A stretch of DNA of 7,917 nt. Source: Deltaproteobacteria bacterium (lineage in GTDB: Bacteria; Desulfobacterota; SM23-61). The translations under genes and the position numbers were made by a program. A model generated the notes under the pieces. It saw nothing but the letters and a program-made list of their open reading frames with translations, was not told the DNA's origin and ran no database searches. This document shows positions 5,610 to 7,917 of the stretch, one piece after another. Each line of letters opens with the position of its first letter. Position 1 is the stretch's first letter. The stretch is taken from NCBI GenBank assembly GCA_029857975.1, contig JAOUFX010000114.1, forward strand, positions 1-7,917, written 5' to 3'.

Positions 5610-6920
5610 TTATTTGCCCATCATTCTCTGCGGGAGAAACAAGGCGATCTGCGGGAAAGCGATGTACAAGGCCAGGACAATGAGATCGACGATAAAAAAT
5701 GGAAGGATTCCTTTGATTACATCGTTCAGAGCGACATCTTTCACCACTCCTTTCACGATAAACAAACTCAAACCAAAAGGAGGGGTGATCAGAGCGATCT
5801 CACACTGCATGACCATTAAAACGCCGAACCAGATGGGGTCGAAACCGAGCTTCTCTATGGCCGGAAAGATAATCGGCATGGTGATGAACAGGGCGGCGAT
5901 CATATCGGCGAACGTGCCGATAACCAGGTACATAATCATAACCCCGATCAAAATAATAATGGGCGAAAAGGGTAGCCCGGTGATGAATTCGGAAACCATC
6001 GTCGGGATCCGGGTGATGGTCAAAAAGTACCCGAACATAAATGCGCCCGCAATGATCAGAAAAATCATGCCCGTGACCTTGGCGGCACCCAAGAGGGTTT
6101 CCGCAAATTCCGACCCGCTTTGCCTTTTCTTCAAATTCGCCAAGAGAAAGGCCCCAAAAGCCCCAACCGCACCCGCTTCGTTTGGGGTAAATACTCCTGA
6201 ATAGATGCCTCCCAAGACGAGAATGGCAATCAAAAGAATCCCCCAGACGTGCACGAGGGATCGAAACCGCTCTTTCCAGGTGACTTTTTCTGTCAGCAGT
6301 GGGGCCAGCCGGGGGTTTCTTTTAACCCGGAAATAAGTGAGGAACATAAACCCAAAAGCCAAAAGAAGTCCGGGGATAATGCCCGCAATCAGGAGCTTTC
6401 CCAAAGACACTCCGGTAATGATGCAATAAATCACCATCAGAATGCTCGGAGGGATCATCTGGGCAATCGGCCCAACCGAAGCCACTGTTCCGCAGGCAAG
6501 CAACTTGTCGACCCCCCCCTTGCGCATTTCCGGGAGGCAGACGGATGCCAACACCGTGGTGGAGGCAAGCCCGGAACCGGAAGCCGCCCCGAAAGCCGAT
6601 CCGGCCACGATGGTGGCATGAACCAGCCCGCCGGGAATGTTTCCCACCCATTTGCGAGCCATGTGAAAAAGATCCGTAACCAGGCCCGCCCGGGCAAGGA
6701 AAGATCCCATAATGAGAAAGAGAGGAACGACGCTGAAACCGTAGGTGGCGATGGCCGAATAGGGAACCAATCCGGCCATTTTAAATGCGGCCGTTGTTCC
6801 CGAGACGGCCCAATAACCTAAAAATCCAACAAAAGCCATGGCAAAAGCGACTGGAACTCTTAGGACTAAGAGCAACAGCATTGCCCCTAAGCCGATCCAA
6901 CCGATTTCCTGTTGACTCAT
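5610..6920 (-). CDS. dctM: TRAP transporter large permease, DctM family
   Basis: A 436-residue polytopic membrane protein, the ion-coupled transport subunit of a tripartite ATP-independent periplasmic (TRAP) transporter. Hydrophobic segments run through nearly the whole chain, consistent with the family's usual 11-12 transmembrane helices and length of about 425-435. Typical DctM blocks are VPLFLIMGSFLARAGL (65-80), GAASGSGLASTTVLASVCLPEM (111-132), QMIPPSILMVIY (154-165), FTPNEAGAVGAFGAF (244-258) and ITPPFGLSLFIVKGV (378-392). The start ATG follows the dctQ stop TAG with no gap, so translation is probably coupled; GGAGGG lies 10 nt upstream. The gene precedes the cyclase-family gene by 70 nt. 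TRAP systems usually carry carboxylates or other small acids, driven by a sodium or proton gradient; the substrate here depends on the binding protein and is not readable. Confidence 0.95.
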   Translation of the reverse strand: MSQQEIGWIGLGAMLLLLVLRVPVAFAMAFVGFLGYWAVSGTTAAFKMAGLVPYSAIATYGFSVVPLFLIMGSFLARAGLVTDLFHMARKWVGNIPGGLVHATIVAGSAFGAASGSGLASTTVLASVCLPEMRKGGVDKLLACGTVASVGPIAQMIPPSILMVIYCIITGVSLGKLLIAGIIPGLLLAFGFMFLTYFRVKRNPRLAPLLTEKVTWKERFRSLVHVWGILLIAILVLGGIYSGVFTPNEAGAVGAFGAFLLANLKKRQSGSEFAETLLGAAKVTGMIFLIIAGAFMFGYFLTITRIPTMVSEFITGLPFSPIIILIGVMIMYLVIGTFADMIAALFITMPIIFPAIEKLGFDPIWFGVLMVMQCEIALITPPFGLSLFIVKGVVKDVALNDVIKGILPFFIVDLIVLALYIAFPQIALFLPQRMMGK

Positions 6921-7457
6921 CTACCCATTCCCCTCCGTCTGACCGGAATGGTCTAATGTTGGCCGCAGTAATTTCGTGCAGCCGAAGATAATATCCAGGA
7001 TCAGGCGCAGGCAAAAAAGGCCCGTCCCGATGGGCAGAACACTTTTTGCGGGCCACAAGGGCAAATGAACAATGCCCATCGTATAATCCTCGTTGACCCA
7101 CGCCTCCCAGGCAAGACGGCCGCTCTGCCAGGTAATCATCAAAAAGATGAGGAGCCCGATGATGTAACCAAAAAGATCCAACCCATCCTGTAATTTTTGG
7201 GGCAGCCGGGATGTCACCAGTTCAATTTTTATATGATCCTTGATCGACTGCACGTAGGCAATGGCCAGATAAACCAAACCAACCATCATAAACTCAGTCA
7301 ATTGGAAAATATCCGGCAACGGGGCGTTGAAAATATACCTTAAGATCACATCCAGGGTTGTCGGAAAAATCATGATAAAAACCAGTCCCGCGGCGGCATA
7401 ACATGCCGCCCGTTCGATGGTTCTTTGGGTTTTGTCGATCGCCGACAGGATCTTCAT
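6921..7457 (-). CDS. dctQ: TRAP transporter small permease, DctQ family
   Basis: A 178-residue membrane protein with four hydrophobic segments at about 18-36, 50-71, 92-112 and 136-158, the standard DctQ layout. The family block TLDVILRYIFNAPLPD (34-49) lies after the first helix and E55 of the FQLTEF stretch opens the second. It forms the membrane complex with DctM. The chosen start, ATG at 7457, has GAGGTG at 5-nt spacing. An upstream in-frame ATG at 7523 would add 22 residues, but these would be encoded by the hairpin in the dctP-dctQ spacer, so it is rejected. The gene ends in TAG directly abutting the dctM ATG. The hairpin upstream probably lowers its expression relative to the binding protein. 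Confidence 0.92.
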   Translation of the reverse strand: MKILSAIDKTQRTIERAACYAAAGLVFIMIFPTTLDVILRYIFNAPLPDIFQLTEFMMVGLVYLAIAYVQSIKDHIKIELVTSRLPQKLQDGLDLFGYIIGLLIFLMITWQSGRLAWEAWVNEDYTMGIVHLPLWPAKSVLPIGTGLFCLRLILDIIFGCTKLLRPTLDHSGQTEGNG

Positions 7458-7480
7458 ATCCCCACCTCGGATTTCAGAAT

Positions 7481-7530
7481 AAAAATGTTTGGGGCCGGCC
7501 AAGTTGCTCCTGTCCAGCCCCAAACATTTT
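7481..7530 (-). terminator. Hairpin in the dctP-dctQ spacer, probable partial terminator or mRNA-stabilising stem
   Basis: AAAATGTTTGGGGC (7482-7495) is a perfect 14-bp inverted copy of GCCCCAAACATTTT (7517-7530), and the stem extends inward by about three more pairs, one a G-T wobble. On the minus strand it ends in a TTTTT run followed by ATTC. It lies 55 nt past the dctP stop and ends about 12 nt before the dctQ ribosome site. Such stems after a binding-protein gene commonly leave more binding-protein mRNA than permease mRNA. The T run is largely inside the stem, so termination is likely incomplete. Confidence 0.75.
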
Positions 7531-7584
7531 CAGGGGAATCTGTTGCCATGGGGGGCCCGACTTGACCCCCTGTTTTTGCCGGCT

Positions 7585-7917
7585 CTATTTAAAAGGATCT
7601 AAGCGCGCATTTTTCTCCACCAGTTCCATATACCTGTCCAGGATTTTGGCTCCGGGCAGCCCCCTTTTATCCTGCTTCTCGGCCCACCGGCGCCATACCA
7701 TCTCCTTGGCAATTTTTTTCGTCTCGGCCATCATTTCATCCGAAGGCTCGGTGACTTCGACGCCCGCGGCCTTAAACTTGGCCATATACTTTCCATCGCC
7801 GGTGATTTGATAGATTTGTTGGCATGCTTTGGCATGTTCGGGCGGCAGGCTGTCAATCATCTTCTGCAAGTCAGCCGGCAGTTTCTTCCAAACGTCCAGA
7901 TTCATGCCCTCGGGCCC
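7585..7917 (-). CDS. dctP: TRAP transporter solute-binding protein, DctP family, C-terminal part (5' end outside window)
   Basis: The frame is open to the window edge, so this is the last 110 codons of a periplasmic TRAP solute receptor; the ATG at 7905 is internal, preceded in frame by Gly-Pro-Glu-Gly. The segment begins with MNLDVWKKLPADLQKMIDSL, the usual DctP stretch before the last long helices, continues with a charged helical region (DEMMAETKKIAKEMVWRRW) and ends with a short helix and a DPFK tail. The signal peptide and most ligand-binding residues, including the arginine that usually pairs with a substrate carboxylate, are outside the window. It is the first of at least seven codirectional genes. 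Family call rests on this C-terminal pattern plus the adjacent dctQ and dctM. Confidence 0.88.
   Translation of the reverse strand, partial: GPEGMNLDVWKKLPADLQKMIDSLPPEHAKACQQIYQITGDGKYMAKFKAAGVEVTEPSDEMMAETKKIAKEMVWRRWAEKQDKRGLPGAKILDRYMELVEKNARLDPFK

Noticed and set aside
5614..6204. Long open frame of 196 codons on the plus strand
   Set aside because: It is antisense to dctM, whose family match is clear; its residues match no family I recognise and follow from the codon pattern of the real gene.
6249..6821. Open frame of 190 codons on the plus strand
   Set aside because: Antisense to dctM, rich in H, N, G, R and P as expected of a shadow frame, with no recognisable domain.
7458..7523. 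Upstream ATG at 7523 for dctQ
   Set aside because: The extra 22 codons lie in the spacer hairpin, while ATG 7457 has a good ribosome site and gives the usual DctQ length.

Overview
The window looks like a stretch of a strictly anaerobic bacterial chromosome, most likely an uncultured Desulfobacterota/Deltaproteobacteria-type organism. This is inferred from gene content (iron-sulfur and molybdenum enzymes, TRAP import, CoA-linked beta-oxidation) and from a CCACAGAG-type inverted repeat of a kind seen in many environmental genomes. No rRNA or marker gene fixes the taxonomy.

Plus strand, left part: the 3' end of a 3-hydroxyacyl-CoA dehydrogenase gene (2-223), a 116-nt spacer with possible RNA structure, then a complete gene (340-1524) for a reductive dehalogenase-like (RdhA-family) protein. 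That protein has the corrinoid/4Fe-4S family signature but no Tat signal peptide, and no rdhB membrane anchor lies beside it.

Minus strand, rest of the window: seven genes all run leftward. In transcription order they are a TRAP solute-binding protein (C-terminal part only), TRAP small permease, TRAP large permease, a cyclase-family metal hydrolase (PF04199 type), a 707-residue molybdopterin oxidoreductase, a four-cluster [4Fe-4S] ferredoxin subunit, and a carboxymuconolactone decarboxylase (CMD) family protein. From the TRAP genes through the ferredoxin gene the spacing (0-127 nt) and codirectionality fit one operon. CMD is set apart by a 166-nt spacer with a large imperfect hairpin and a 13-codon upstream ORF whose stop overlaps the CMD start.

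A reasonable reading is a catabolic module. TRAP imports an organic acid. A cytoplasmic Mo (or W) enzyme with its electron-transfer subunit carries out a redox, hydration or hydroxylation step. The cyclase-like hydrolase opens a ring, lactone or amide, and the CMD-like protein acts on a related intermediate. The substrate cannot be read from the sequence. A hairpin between dctP and dctQ probably sets binding-protein mRNA higher than permease mRNA. The plus and minus blocks converge at 1524/1582 with no clear terminator between them.

I see no tRNA, rRNA, CRISPR array, transposase or phage gene. No gene-free stretch exceeds 300 nt.
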